Source of the DNA: Prostheceraeus crozeri
Lineage: Eukaryota > Platyhelminthes > Polycladida > Euryleptidae
DNA length: 64,000 nucleotides
Reading direction: 5' to 3'
Assembly: GCA_907163375.1 (NCBI GenBank)
Contig: CAJQUW010007072.1
Location: 62,001-126,000, forward strand
Shown here one piece after another: positions 48,465 through 58,600 of the stretch. How positions within the stretch are numbered: position 1 is the first letter of the stretch; each line of letters starts with the position of its first letter. Below the pieces are notes generated by a model. The model did no database searches. It worked only from the letters and a program-made list of their open reading frames with translations, and was not told the origin of the DNA. The position numbers and the translations under genes were made by a program.

Positions 48465-48815
48465 TGTTGGGGAGAACTTAAGATCGATCTGAAATGCCCA
48501 TAGACAATTGAGGAGTAGAAAAGGGTTTTACTCATAAATATTTGATAGAAATGCCAATAAATAACTAGAAGAATTCTTCAAAAACATCGATGAGGAGATC
48601 TTATGGACATCGAGCTGTACATATAGAACTAATAGACATCGTTCATAAGCCACCATGTACATCGATCAGAAGTACTCATAAACATCAATCAGAAGTTGAT
48701 TGGCATGGGTTATTGACATTTAGTGGAGAGTGCTCATAGACATCGATCAGAAGTCTTCATAGATATCCAGAAGGAGAATTCATGAATATCGAGGATAGGT
48801 CTTCAAAGACATTTA
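48465..48815. repeat. degenerate minisatellite
   Basis: A CATAGACATCGATCAGAAGT-like unit of roughly 30 bp recurs imperfectly (for example near 48605, 48635, 48665, 48690, 48730 and 48760). Units differ at many positions and spacing is uneven, so the array is old. Confidence 0.6.
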
Positions 48816-49767
48816 ACAGCAATATAACATTAACATTTTTGAGGGCAACAATGTCGTACATTTGAGGGCGCCTGAAAATATCCTTCATTGTTGCCCGAAA
48901 AAATCTATGTCAATACTATTGTGTGCAATTGAAATGGTCTGAGCAGCAATGCTATGAATACATGTGCAGGTATACGCTGAGCTTTATTAAATATCCTTCA
49001 CATGCATAGATACATATATCATCATTGCGGGATGGATTGTTGCCTTCTTTTTTCCACGTTGCGACATAGCTAAATTGCGCACAGTACTCATCATTGTATT
49101 CATACAGTCACTCACCCAGTCAGCAGTCAACACACAGCAGGCAACGTTCCTGTCAATGACCATGTCTGGCCAGAAGCAACAACATCACTATAGAGCACTA
49201 CATTGTTTCTCGTCTGATTTCTCAAATCAAGTAGACAATTAATGAATTATCGTCGATAATCAATTGGCACTAATGGTTTGACAAGCCACTTCACTTTATT
49301 TGACTTTTGTCGATTGATTGGTAATGGTATGCAATTTAAACAAACATTGCTTTCAAATCATTCATTGCACCATTTGTCGTGCTACTGCATACATAATAAA
49401 TTATTAGCAGGACGACGCTGCGGTAAATGTGGCTTACTTGTTACTCTGCTACTTAACGCAGTGATTATGACCATATTTTCATCTCTATTGTCTTGCATGT
49501 ACAGTACTTCTAATACCTTGTCTCCATGCTTGTTATTATTATTACTGGCAAAATCATCATATTTCTTTCTTGATGTGTGCATTAATAATGCTAACTATGT
49601 GCCTGTGCTATCACTCAACACGGTCTAAAACAGAGCATTAAGGGCAAATAATTCAAAACACGTAGAAATATAGAGAAGCTAGACTTTTATTATAAAAGTT
49701 TCTAAACGCAATGAAAACTCTGGGCGTGACTCTTTTCGAAACAGCTTACTTATTGTGTAGAATTTGT
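48816..49767. other. no recognisable gene
   Basis: A 116-residue plus frame (49278-49628) has Leu-rich hydrophobic stretches but no recognisable family. It is probably chance. Confidence 0.4.
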
Positions 49768-50262
49768 AGACTTTTACTTCGATTACTCGGAGTGACACTC
49801 ACAAGCAATTTAAAGTGGGATTCGCATTTCGGTAACGTTTTGAGGAAATGCAACCAAAGATTGTATGCACTTCGAATTTTGAAGCCTATTTGTGACCAAC
49901 AGCAGCTAAAAATTGTGTATTACTGTCTAACACGAAGTATATTGTGTTATGGCTCTCCTTTGTTTGCTTCATTGCCGCAGAAAATTCTTGACAAAATTGA
50001 TTCTTTTAATTGGAGATGCCACCGTATTATTCACGAGAGTGACTGTAATTGTCTGATATCCTCTCCATTCAAAGACGTTTTATGCATGGATGCTGTAAAA
50101 CTTTTCTTTGAGGCCGAGAAGTCACTTTCCCATCCTCTTCATAACATCATCCCTGCGCGTTTCCCCCGTTCGAGCCAGTATCATATTGAATTCACTCGAA
50201 CTTTAAGAAGACATTCAACCTTTCCAGCATATATACCTTCATTATTGAATTCTTTCAACTGA
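49768..50262 (+). mobile_element. CR1/L2-like LINE, C-terminal end of ORF2
   Basis: Reads LLGVTLTSNLKWDSHFGNVL, then RKCNQRLYALRILKPICD, LTRSILCYGSPLFASLP, FNWRCHRIIHESDCNC and SLSHPLHNIIPARFPRSSQY, ending with a stop at 50262. This is the thumb and C-terminal region that follows the reverse transcriptase palm in CR1/L2/jockey-group LINEs. The catalytic palm and endonuclease are absent (5' truncation). The frame stays open over the whole 165 residues, better preserved than the related copy at 1657-2145. No simple-repeat tail follows directly. Confidence 0.82.
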
Positions 50263-50886
50263 CAATCCGCACATGCGCATGTACTATGGGTGAATTGGAA
50301 GCTGAGAATATCAGCTATCGAATTGTGCTAAACAGGTTTAGGCTAGAAATCTCGAAAATTGATAAAACTCAAATGAAGCAATTTCCATCTTCTGCTTTTT
50401 ATGTCTCTTACAGAATTTTTGCTGTGTCACTGATCTCAATTTTGGCTATAAATCTCTTCAATGGTTGCTGTTTACGAAGCCAGCCTATCTGAATCGACTG
50501 AGGAGTTACTTATGAGTACATAAAGAGATAAGATTAATTAATGGATGGAACACAACTCAAATATCCGTATGTAATTTATAGATTGAAATAAATTGAATAA
50601 ATATTTCAAATAAAATTCTACAGTTCCACGCAACTTCAAATGTGCTGACTTTTACGCTGATCTACGTCTTACACACACCCAATGAATTCAGATGATTGAG
50701 GAAATGCTTAGCGTTCAGTAGAATTAGCATAGCACTTGAATTCGATGTCTGCGGTATGACAGGGATCTCCGAGAAGTTATAATACAAAATGTTTGCAAAA
50801 ATTGGCAATATTCAGCAAGAAAATGTTATAACTTTGACTTCCCAGCAGACCAAGCGTAAAACTAATAGTCACAGAAACGTCGCTCG
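50263..50886. other. no recognisable feature
   Basis: Sequence between the LINE end and the family P copy. A 68-residue frame (50286-50492) has no known domain. Confidence 0.45.
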
Positions 50887-51612
50887 TGTCCGGCTGCCAG
50901 AACGAGTTTCTGCAGGGAACGAGGCCGAAAGTGAGACTTTCACAGAATGATGCACACCCTATACATACTACGAATCGGAACTTCTGCCGAGTTCTAGTGA
51001 GTTCCTCTTCTTGTCAGACAGGATCAAAGAAAAACACATATGAATCCAATGGGACGCAGATTGCAGTTTTGGCCAAAATGAAATTTTGTATGTTTTCACT
51101 AATTAAGCGAAAAGTACTAAGTCCAGAGTCATGAATTTTGGTGTTGAATGTCTTCAGGTCATTTCCTATGATGTGCATGTGATATTACAGTATGCTTCTG
51201 ATCGACAATGTGTGTGAGAATGTGGTTGAATGTGGATAAAGTAGCTCAAAATGTTTGTGTTTGACGACATTAAGAGGCTCGCCAAATCTGAGTGTGTTTA
51301 GCTTTATAGACAGGGCTGCATGAACATGAAAGGAAATGGCCTGAAGACATCCCATGTCAAAAATTATGACTCTGGGCTCAGTACTTTTTGTTTAATCAGA
51401 GAAAACTTAGAAAATTTCGTTTTAGCCAAAAGCTGCTATCTGCGTCCCATTGGATTAACATGTGTTTTTCTTTGATCCTGTCTGTCAAGAAGAGGAACTC
51501 ACTAGAACTCGGCAGACGTGCAGACTCGTAGTAGGCATATAGTGTACATCATTCTGTGAAAGTCTCATTTTCGGCCTCATTCCCTGCAGAAACTCGTTCT
51601 GGCTGCCGCACT
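50887..51612. mobile_element. family P fold-back MITE, complete 726-bp copy
   Basis: Starts TGTCCGGCTGCCAGAACGAG and ends CGTTCTGGCTGCCGCACT. The arms, about 50887-51190 and 51310-51612, are complementary nearly throughout, leaving a centre of about 120 bp (GATCGACAATGTGTGTGAG, then AAGAGGCTCGCC). Same length as the copy at 59129-59854. Noncoding; open frames are by-products of the arms. Confidence 0.93.
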
Positions 51613-53087
51613 ATCGGCCGGTTTAGCTTTAAGAGGACCACGGCAAGGAAATGGTTAATTAAGAAGTGCAGTTGACTTTGGACGATACTTTCATAACCGC
51701 AGACACTATCTTGTTGATTAACAGCTGATGATGAACTATTAGAAATGCAGAATTATCTGTTGTGTGCATGAATATCCGAAACACTCTCTTAGAATATTTC
51801 ACAGAAGGCAGGAAATGAGCACAGCTACTTTCTATTCTTATCATTCACTTCATTAAAACAAGGGACACCCGTGGGAATGGCAGAAACTGCTCAGAAAGAT
51901 TTCTTAGTTTACTGTGCTTCATTGAGACAAAGTTGAATAAGAACAGAAATCTTTCATGGTTTGACGGTTTGTATGCTGTCCACACGAACCATTGTTGTAA
52001 TATGATTGTAATCAAAGACAATCTTAAGAAACAATGAAAAAAATAGATAATCAAAAAGTAAATGATCGTTACTCTTTTCTTGTCTATCTCACCTATTTGC
52101 CTAAGCCTCTGCTACTTTCATAATCCACAATGAGGTAAACAGAAAGTCTGTGAGGTATCTCTGCTCTTCTGAGTAAATGGGGTATGAGTGACATAAATTT
52201 CTTATTTCAATTTTCTTATGTTTTCAATTTCGGCATTATATTGCAGAGTCTAATTTCTTGTTCGAATGAATTAACAAACAGTATTAAAACCATGCCAAAT
52301 GTAACAGATTAGCGACGTTGTTGAACTTTCACTTATTAATTAAAGGCGATTTAAGTATGTGCATTTCCACATGTTCTTACTAGTTATTTCACATTTTTTA
52401 TATCTTTTAATCTTTCTCTACTTTTATAACGTCAGTATTGATACATCCATATGACCAATGCAAGTATACAAAATGTGTGTACTTCGGTTCATTTCATCAT
52501 TGCAGTCGCGACTCGCTACATCGAACCTCGCGAGATCCATGCAAAAAGGTTCGCTATAGCGAGGAAGGGGTTATAAAACATGAAAAAATGAAATCATATT
52601 TTTACTTTTCTCTACTGTGAATTTGGGGTGCCTTGAATTCAAAAAAGAATGGATCAATAAATAGTCCGGGAGCTACTGACACTTTCTTCCTCAATTCGTG
52701 CACAAAGGGATTCGTGCATGGATTTGTAGATCTTGAAACGCTGAATACAAAAATCAAATTATTGAGTGTCACAGCCAGTCGCTCTCGGTCATAGGTAAGT
52801 AAGGTTAAAGGATTCCCATTGGAATCCAATGGTAAAATTCAAGAAATATCTATGGATTGTGAAACACTTGGCAATTTTCCTACATTTTCTTTTGCAGAAA
52901 AGAAACTATTTATCAGAATCGCATGAAATTTGAAATATAATTGAGGTCAGAACATCAACTTCGATATAAAAGTTGAAGCGAGTCACATGATTCAGTATTT
53001 GATATCTGAGAGCCTCTACAGAATAAGTAAATTTCATGTTTTGACTTAATTTTGGCTATTTTTGCCTGGCTACACTGACATGGCAAC
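51613..53087. other. 1.5 kb without a recognisable gene
   Basis: Several frames of 60-75 residues on both strands without motifs. TTCGCTATAGCGAGG near 52550 is a short palindrome-like word. Confidence 0.45.
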
Positions 53088-53132
53088 GGTACCACCTTCC
53101 CATTGTCAACCATTGGGGAGGTGGTACCGTTT
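53088..53132. repeat. hairpin
   Basis: ACGGTACCACCTTCCC pairs with GGGGAGGTGGTACCGT across a short loop. It is much more GC-rich than its surroundings. No function can be assigned. Confidence 0.65.
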
Positions 53133-53194
53133 CGGTGCAGTTGTGATGACAATACATGTTCAAGACGTTTTTCTAAAGCACATGTCCGTTCTAG

Positions 53195-54190
53195 TTATAT
53201 AAATTGATAAGAATAAAACCTCTAGAATGGAAGTAAAGCAATACACAATAGTGGCACAAAAACCGCTGGCATTTTCACTTAGATACACTTCTTAACGGCT
53301 GTCTCATTGGGCTAGAATCAGTCACGAAATTCTAAACTTTTCATTGGTGATCCATGCCCCAACATAGTTTCCCCTACTGTACCACGACCTTGAGTCAATT
53401 TCCATTCTAGTCAACTTCAGATAACCCCTAAAGAAGTATATAGTAGGTAGAGAGTCGACTCAAATAAGTATCTGCATACAGCAAACATTTTTATATAAAA
53501 AGATTCAGTCTTTTTCAGAGATTACGAATATACGGTCCAAAAAAATCAGTTGATTTAAAAAGTTGAATTTTTGCATGTTTATATACTACCGAGATGAAGC
53601 CACTTTATAAGTAGTATGAAAGTTGTATATCAATAGGGATGAATATTTTCTAACAAGCATCTTAATTAAGCGGAAATTAAGCTGTTGATTATGGAAATTT
53701 CATGAGCTATATTATAATACAAGTCCCTGCAAGTCTTCAAGGAAAAGTTGAGATCTCATTAATATGCTTCTTGGCTGGGATGTCATGTTTTTAATTCAAT
53801 TTTCAGTGGCATGATTTTATGATTCACAAGTCGTCATTTCCTGAATCTGAAGAGCAATGTGGACCCATTTATATCTTTTAAATACAATTTTTATGATTAG
53901 TTTCTTTGATTGCGATGTTTCGATCCGTGGCTGGCAGTTTGTGACTATGATCACGCTTAAGAAAATAATCTTACCATAATAAGACTGAGCTTTGAAGTAA
54001 TAGTAACCCATCGAATTGCTAATTTAGCAAACCATATTACCTCTCCAAGGTTGTCATGGCATGGAGGATTTGTGCATTACTTTCCTTTCTTATGTATTAC
54101 TATCATAATCAGTCAAATTCGTGTACATTTCTACAGAAGTGCAAAAATTTGCGTATCTCACATGTGGTGCTGGGTCTCAACTCTATCGGG
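53195..54190 (-). repeat. dispersed repeat R1, longest copy
   Basis: On the minus strand it joins blocks found separately elsewhere: 54190-53440 corresponds to 36020-36745, its 53645-53440 part also to 1311-1575, and 53425-53195 to 33695-33935. The joined order shows that those pieces belong to one element of about 1 kb or more. No coding frame, terminal repeat or tail could be identified. Confidence 0.85.
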
Positions 54191-54790
54191 TCTTTTCTAT
54201 CGTCTCACTGTAAATATTTATAGCTCATAATGAATGCTAATATTGAATTAATGTGCACAATACCACATGATGAGTTCAATAATGTTCACAGGAGAAGGCA
54301 AATAGTCAATTATGTAACTGATGACGCAAATAGTTAGAGTGCGTCATAAAATAGCCGTGGAAATTCTCATGCAACAAACAGCACCTCATTTTCACACAAA
54401 ATACAATCATTGAGCAACCGGACAAGTTCAATTTGCATATGGACTTTATAAATTAAAAATGCAGATGTGCTTTTGCTATTTGCAGAATCACAGACCTAAT
54501 TATTTTCACGAAGATTTAAGTCAACTTTTCAGTACGAGGAGCGATATGGTTGTCGAGAGAATGCAGCGATCGAGACAATGATATCGCTGAGAGTAATGAA
54601 AAGGACTTTTTAATCGAGTGAAGGTGATTGATTTCTATGCATACATCTACATCTGGAATATGTAAGATATCTTAGCGTTCTATTTGTCGGCCACACCATG
54701 GCCATACCTTGACATTAAGAAGTCTATGGCCATACTAAGAAATGCACAAGATTTCTATCCATGGACTAGGAATAGACATAGGCACCAAAC
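54191..54790. other. no recognisable gene
   Basis: AT-rich flank of the 55 kb transposon. CATGGCCATACC and CTATGGCCATAC near 54700-54735 form a small direct repeat. Confidence 0.45.
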
Positions 54791-54847
54791 ATTGCAAAGA
54801 AGACTTTCAATTTATGTTTGATCAGAACTACACCATTTCCAGTTTAA

Positions 54848-54999
54848 TTTCAGACAACATCAACTATATTTCAGATATCATCACTTTAATTTCAGATGCA
54901 TCAGTTTAGTTTCAGTCCCCGTCACCTATATTTCAGATATCATCAAATTAATTTCAGCTATGGTAATTTATATTTCAGACAAGGTCAATTTAATTTCAG
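54848..54999. promoter_or_regulatory. left subterminal array of eight TTTCAG sites
   Basis: TTTCAG starts at 54848, 54869, 54890, 54910, 54931, 54952, 54973 and 54994: spacings 21, 21, 20, 21, 21, 21, 21. Flanking bases alternate between TTAATTTCAG and TATATTTCAG, and several sites continue GATATCATCA. The spacing of two helical turns puts every site on one face of the DNA, as expected for cooperative transposase binding. Confidence 0.85.
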
Positions 55000-55402
55000 A
55001 TATGACTCCGCTTATTGATCCATTGGGGCCTACTGTTCTTGACATACAAAAATTGAAAGCGCTGATGCAGCAGATAGGCCCATCATATCACAACTATGCG
55101 CATGCATCTTCATGCAAATGCACGTTGAAACTAAAATAGCGAAAAAGAAGCCTGTATTCGCAATCTGGAATCAGTGTCTCCTTTGGACATGAAATGCTTC
55201 GAAGCAATCATATGACACTATAGCCATAAAATATTCTCTGCTTTTATTATAATTCCTTGTATATCGCTACTTCTCCCATACTGTTTTTCCCTGAAGACTT
55301 GAACATAGATGATAAAACTACATTTCGCTTGCATCACTTGCTATATATTTGCATTTCAAAATAAATTTGAACACAAAAAACTTTTCAAAAAGTCATCAAA
55401 AG

Positions 55403-56498
55403 TCACATGCCGACTTGCATATCTTGCAAGTCTATGGCTCTCGAATGGAAGGACAGAAAATGATTGAAGCAACGAAGACAGTCTTGCATTGATACTTGCG
55501 TCACAGCATGATTGACTTCGTCTTCCAATCGGCGCATTCTTTGCTCACCAAGGGGTATTTCTCCTGCCGTAACTGGAGGATTGCCCAATGCAGTCTTGAC
55601 ATGATTCTTTATTTTGCTCCAAATATTCTCAATTGGATTAAGCATACACGAATAAGGAGATAGTCTAAGCAATTCTGCACCATTGAATTCAGGTTCTTCA
55701 AAGACCCTTTCAAATCGACAATGGCATGGGGCATTGTCGGAAATCACAACTACAGAATTCAAATCATGTCCGGCAGAGCTGTGCGCTCTCAGCATGGAGC
55801 GAAGCCACTCATTGGCGTCATCGGCCTTAAAATTGCTTCGACGCGTGGTAAAGCCAGTCAGTCCAGTGGACATCATCCCTGAGATTAGGTGTAAATTTGG
55901 ACCTTTTGAATTTGGCAGAATTATTTTTGCCCGATCACGTCGGCGAGACCAACATTTTGTCCTTTTGCAAAACAGGTTGAAGTTTGCTTCGTCAACGAAT
56001 ATCAGCTGCCTGCCGTCTCTTAGGTACTCCGACATCTGAAGACAACATTCTCTCCACTTAGTCTTGTTTTGATCGCTGTTCATTGACTGTGTCTCTTTAT
56101 GGATTTTCTTCAATGTCATGATATGACCATCCAAATAATTGCCAACAGTGGAGACAGAGACGGAGGTGCTGAACGCTTGGCGAATCCTTTCTGCAGCCTG
56201 CTTCAGGGTCGTTTGACTGTTCTCTTCAAACCATGAGATTACGGTTTGTATCTGCTCAGATGAAAGCTTTTTCGTCTTGTATCCACCACGTTTCTTGAAT
56301 TGAATTCGATTTTGACGAATCCAATGATACGCTGTCTTCTTGTTGATTTTTAGCAAACGTGCTGTACCTATCCAGTCGTCACCACTGTCAGCTGCAGAAA
56401 GGATTCGCTCTCTATCAGTGAATGAATGAATGCCTTGAGTAGCTGCCTCTCACTGTTGGCTCATCCACACTGTCGTCAATGCTTAACGTGTCAGACAT
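55403..56498 (-). CDS. DD35E transposase, near intact
   Basis: Main open frame 56356-55403, 317 residues. An N-terminal helix-turn-helix region (LKINKKTAYHWIRQNRIQFK) precedes a second basic region. The DDE catalytic triad is FVDEANF (Asp 122), VVISDNAPCH (Asp 207) and LNPIENIWSKIK (Glu 243), with 35 residues between the second Asp and the Glu. The start in this frame is a TTG, so the true start is probably the ATG at 56498 (MSDTLSIDDSVDEP). That upstream stretch is in another frame, and the switch falls in an ATTC/CATT repeat at about 56415-56430, which suggests replication slippage. The rest is free of stops. It is the autonomous-type enzyme for the surrounding element. Subfamily is uncertain. 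Confidence 0.85.
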
Positions 56499-56615
56499 CT
56501 TGTCATCAGAAAATCCTGCCAAATTGTGATTTAAAGCATTTGAAATCTGATCACAATATTTGAAATACAAATGCTTTGAAGATTTTCGAGGATATCTACC
56601 TCAGACAGGTAGCAG

Positions 56616-56683
56616 ATGAAATATAATTGATATCTTCTGAAATTAAAATGATGATATCTGAAATATAACTGATCAATCTGAAA
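56616..56683. promoter_or_regulatory. right subterminal array of CTGAAA sites
   Basis: Complement of the left array: ATGAAA variant at 56616, then CTGAAA at 56637, 56658 and 56678, spacings 21, 21 and 20. Only four sites against eight on the left, so the two ends are unequal. Confidence 0.8.
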
Positions 56684-56822
56684 TTAAACTGGAAATGGTG
56701 TATACCTTAGTATCCAGTATTAAATAGTTTGAAATAGTTTAAATAAAAAAATTAAAAAAAAATAAATAGTTATTAAATTAGTTCTGATCAAATCTAAATT
56801 GAAAAAGTCTTCTTTTGCAATT

Positions 56823-57169
56823 TTGTTATTCTATTAATTAACCAAATAGCGACTTAAAAATCACCGCAAGAACGATGATAAAAGAAATAACATAGTAGTA
56901 AAAGATGCGAAGATCGATGGAGTCAATTTCATCGAATATTGTCAGCTATCTGACAGAAAACAAAAATAATGTTGATAATTGTGTTAATAATAATGATTAT
57001 GTACCACTGTGCATTAGCTCGATATGATTCAATTGAGCACATTGTGGTGCTCCTATTCTTCAAATGCTAGATGTAGGCACTTGTTCAGGATATTCGACGT
57101 CATTGCAATCAATGAAATACACAGAGAAAATCAAATCCTGACGTAACTATACTTTTCAGCAGAAACGTT
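56823..57169. other. no recognisable feature
   Basis: AT-rich flank right of the transposon. Nothing identifiable. Confidence 0.5.
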
Positions 57170-57252
57170 CACCATGAACTGCAAAGTTGACCAGGGACTG
57201 TAAAGTGCTGAGTAAGGACTGTAAATTTGAACAGGAACTGTAAAGTAATGTT
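57170..57252. repeat. short array of ACTGTAAAG repeats
   Basis: GAACTGCAAAG, GGACTGTAAAG, GGACTGTAAAT and GAACTGTAAAG follow one another at about 19-21 bp (ACTG at 57178, 57197, 57218 and 57237). It is too short to classify. Confidence 0.6.
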
Positions 57253-58544
57253 CATGAGCTACTGAGGGCTCATAAATTTTCAAATATGAATTGTGTATCT
57301 CAAACGCTGTTTGCCTTGTATCTTGCCAGCCGCGTCCAGTCCGCGGAAATTGGAAATAAAATGATTATTCTGCTCTTTGACTGAACAGCTGTTGGATGGC
57401 AGCTGCAAGTAAGCGATGAGCGACAGACTATCCGCATGCAGTCTCTGCTGACGGACGGATCTTCATAACGTGCAGTTCAACCATCTTGCTTGCATTTTGT
57501 TTTTCTTGATCTCTAAGGTGCTCGATACCTTACAGTGGAAGCTTTTTGCAGATGAAATATGCAGCGATTTAGAAAACAATGTTACCAGTTGCCTGATATA
57601 AAGAGTATTTGAATCAACTAAGGCTGAGGAGTAAGCTAGTTTGCATTTAAATTATATAAAATCTTTCGGGTCACAAATTTAGTTCATATATGCTTCAGGG
57701 ACCCGTAATGCGACCTACTTGGTCATTAAAGGTTTCACTGATGAAGCACACTGACACTTATATCCTCCTGTAAAAAAGATCTATATTTTATACTTTATAT
57801 GCTTATGTAAACGCGTATGCAATGTCATGGTGTGGTTAACAATTCATGACATATACTCGCACGAATTTCTTCTCATTTGATGTTTGAGATTGAGACTATC
57901 TTTCTAGCATTAGAGACAATCTTCATAGATTTAATTATTACCATTAAATTTATGAAACATTATTTATTCATTACAGTGTTTTATCAATTATTTATCCTTT
58001 AACGTACCAACGTGACTACTACTAGACTGAATACTCGTTAATATAACCAGTGAAAATCATTATTTCATTTCAATGTGCAGCGTATATGCTAAAATTCGTC
58101 GTTTACTGGAAAAAAAGTGAGAGATAATTCCCATAAGCACCACCCGTATAGTTATACATCATATACAATATGCAAGGTAAGCTCAGTTGCAATATAAAAC
58201 ACTATAAATAAACTTATTGTTTCAGTCTTGTTTTGGTGACGAATGCTCGTAACGTTTTTGACGTTGACATTAATGAATGCAATGTGCAATCGGACACGTG
58301 ACGCTGCATCAGCTCATCTCTTAAATACAACATTAAATACGTAATGTTTGTGGTCTATAAATGCGGAAAAAATTGAGCCCTGGAATCTGATAAACTCAAG
58401 GCATTGGTAAAAATGATTCCAGATCACAATCAGGATTTAGCTTATACAGAGCTGATCACAAAAAACGGACCACCTCAATTTCATTGAAATTCAATCTATT
58501 TTCATGCCTTCCAATTGTGTCACAAATCAACGTGCCATATATCA
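57253..58544. other. 1.3 kb without a recognisable gene
   Basis: AT-rich sequence with no convincing frame, RNA gene or TE end. Confidence 0.5.
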
Positions 58545-58600
58545 TTCGAGAGTTTGCATCCTCAGCTTAAAAATGAGCTATGATAGACTTGTATCCTTTC
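58545..58600 (+). repeat. dispersed repeat R3, left part of a split copy
   Basis: GTTTGCATCCTCAGCTTAAA and AATGAGCTATGATA match 43665-43715. The remainder of R3 resumes at 60178, so about 1.6 kb was inserted between. Confidence 0.7.

Larger units (their letters stand above)
54791..56822 (-). mobile_element. IS630/Tc1/mariner-superfamily transposon with subterminal iterons
   Basis: A 2-kb DNA transposon. The left end (ATTGCAAAGAAGACTTTCAA, TTTGATCAGAACTA, CACCATTTCCAGTTTAATTT) is the complement of the right end (CTGAAATTAAACTGGAAATG, TAGTTCTGATCAAA, AAAGTCTTCTTTTGCAAT), with about 80 bp of AT-rich sequence inserted into the right arm at about 56702-56780. Inside the ends are arrays of TTTCAG sites, then one minus-strand transposase gene. 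The exact outer border and target duplication are uncertain; ATTGCAAA at both extremes marks the furthest complementarity I can see. Confidence 0.85.

Noticed and set aside
50886-51134. 82-residue frame shared with 59062-59319
   Set aside because: Both are translations of the left inverted arm of family P; the similarity is due to the MITE, not to a protein.
55683-56039. 118-residue plus-strand frame
   Set aside because: Antisense shadow of the DD35E transposase.
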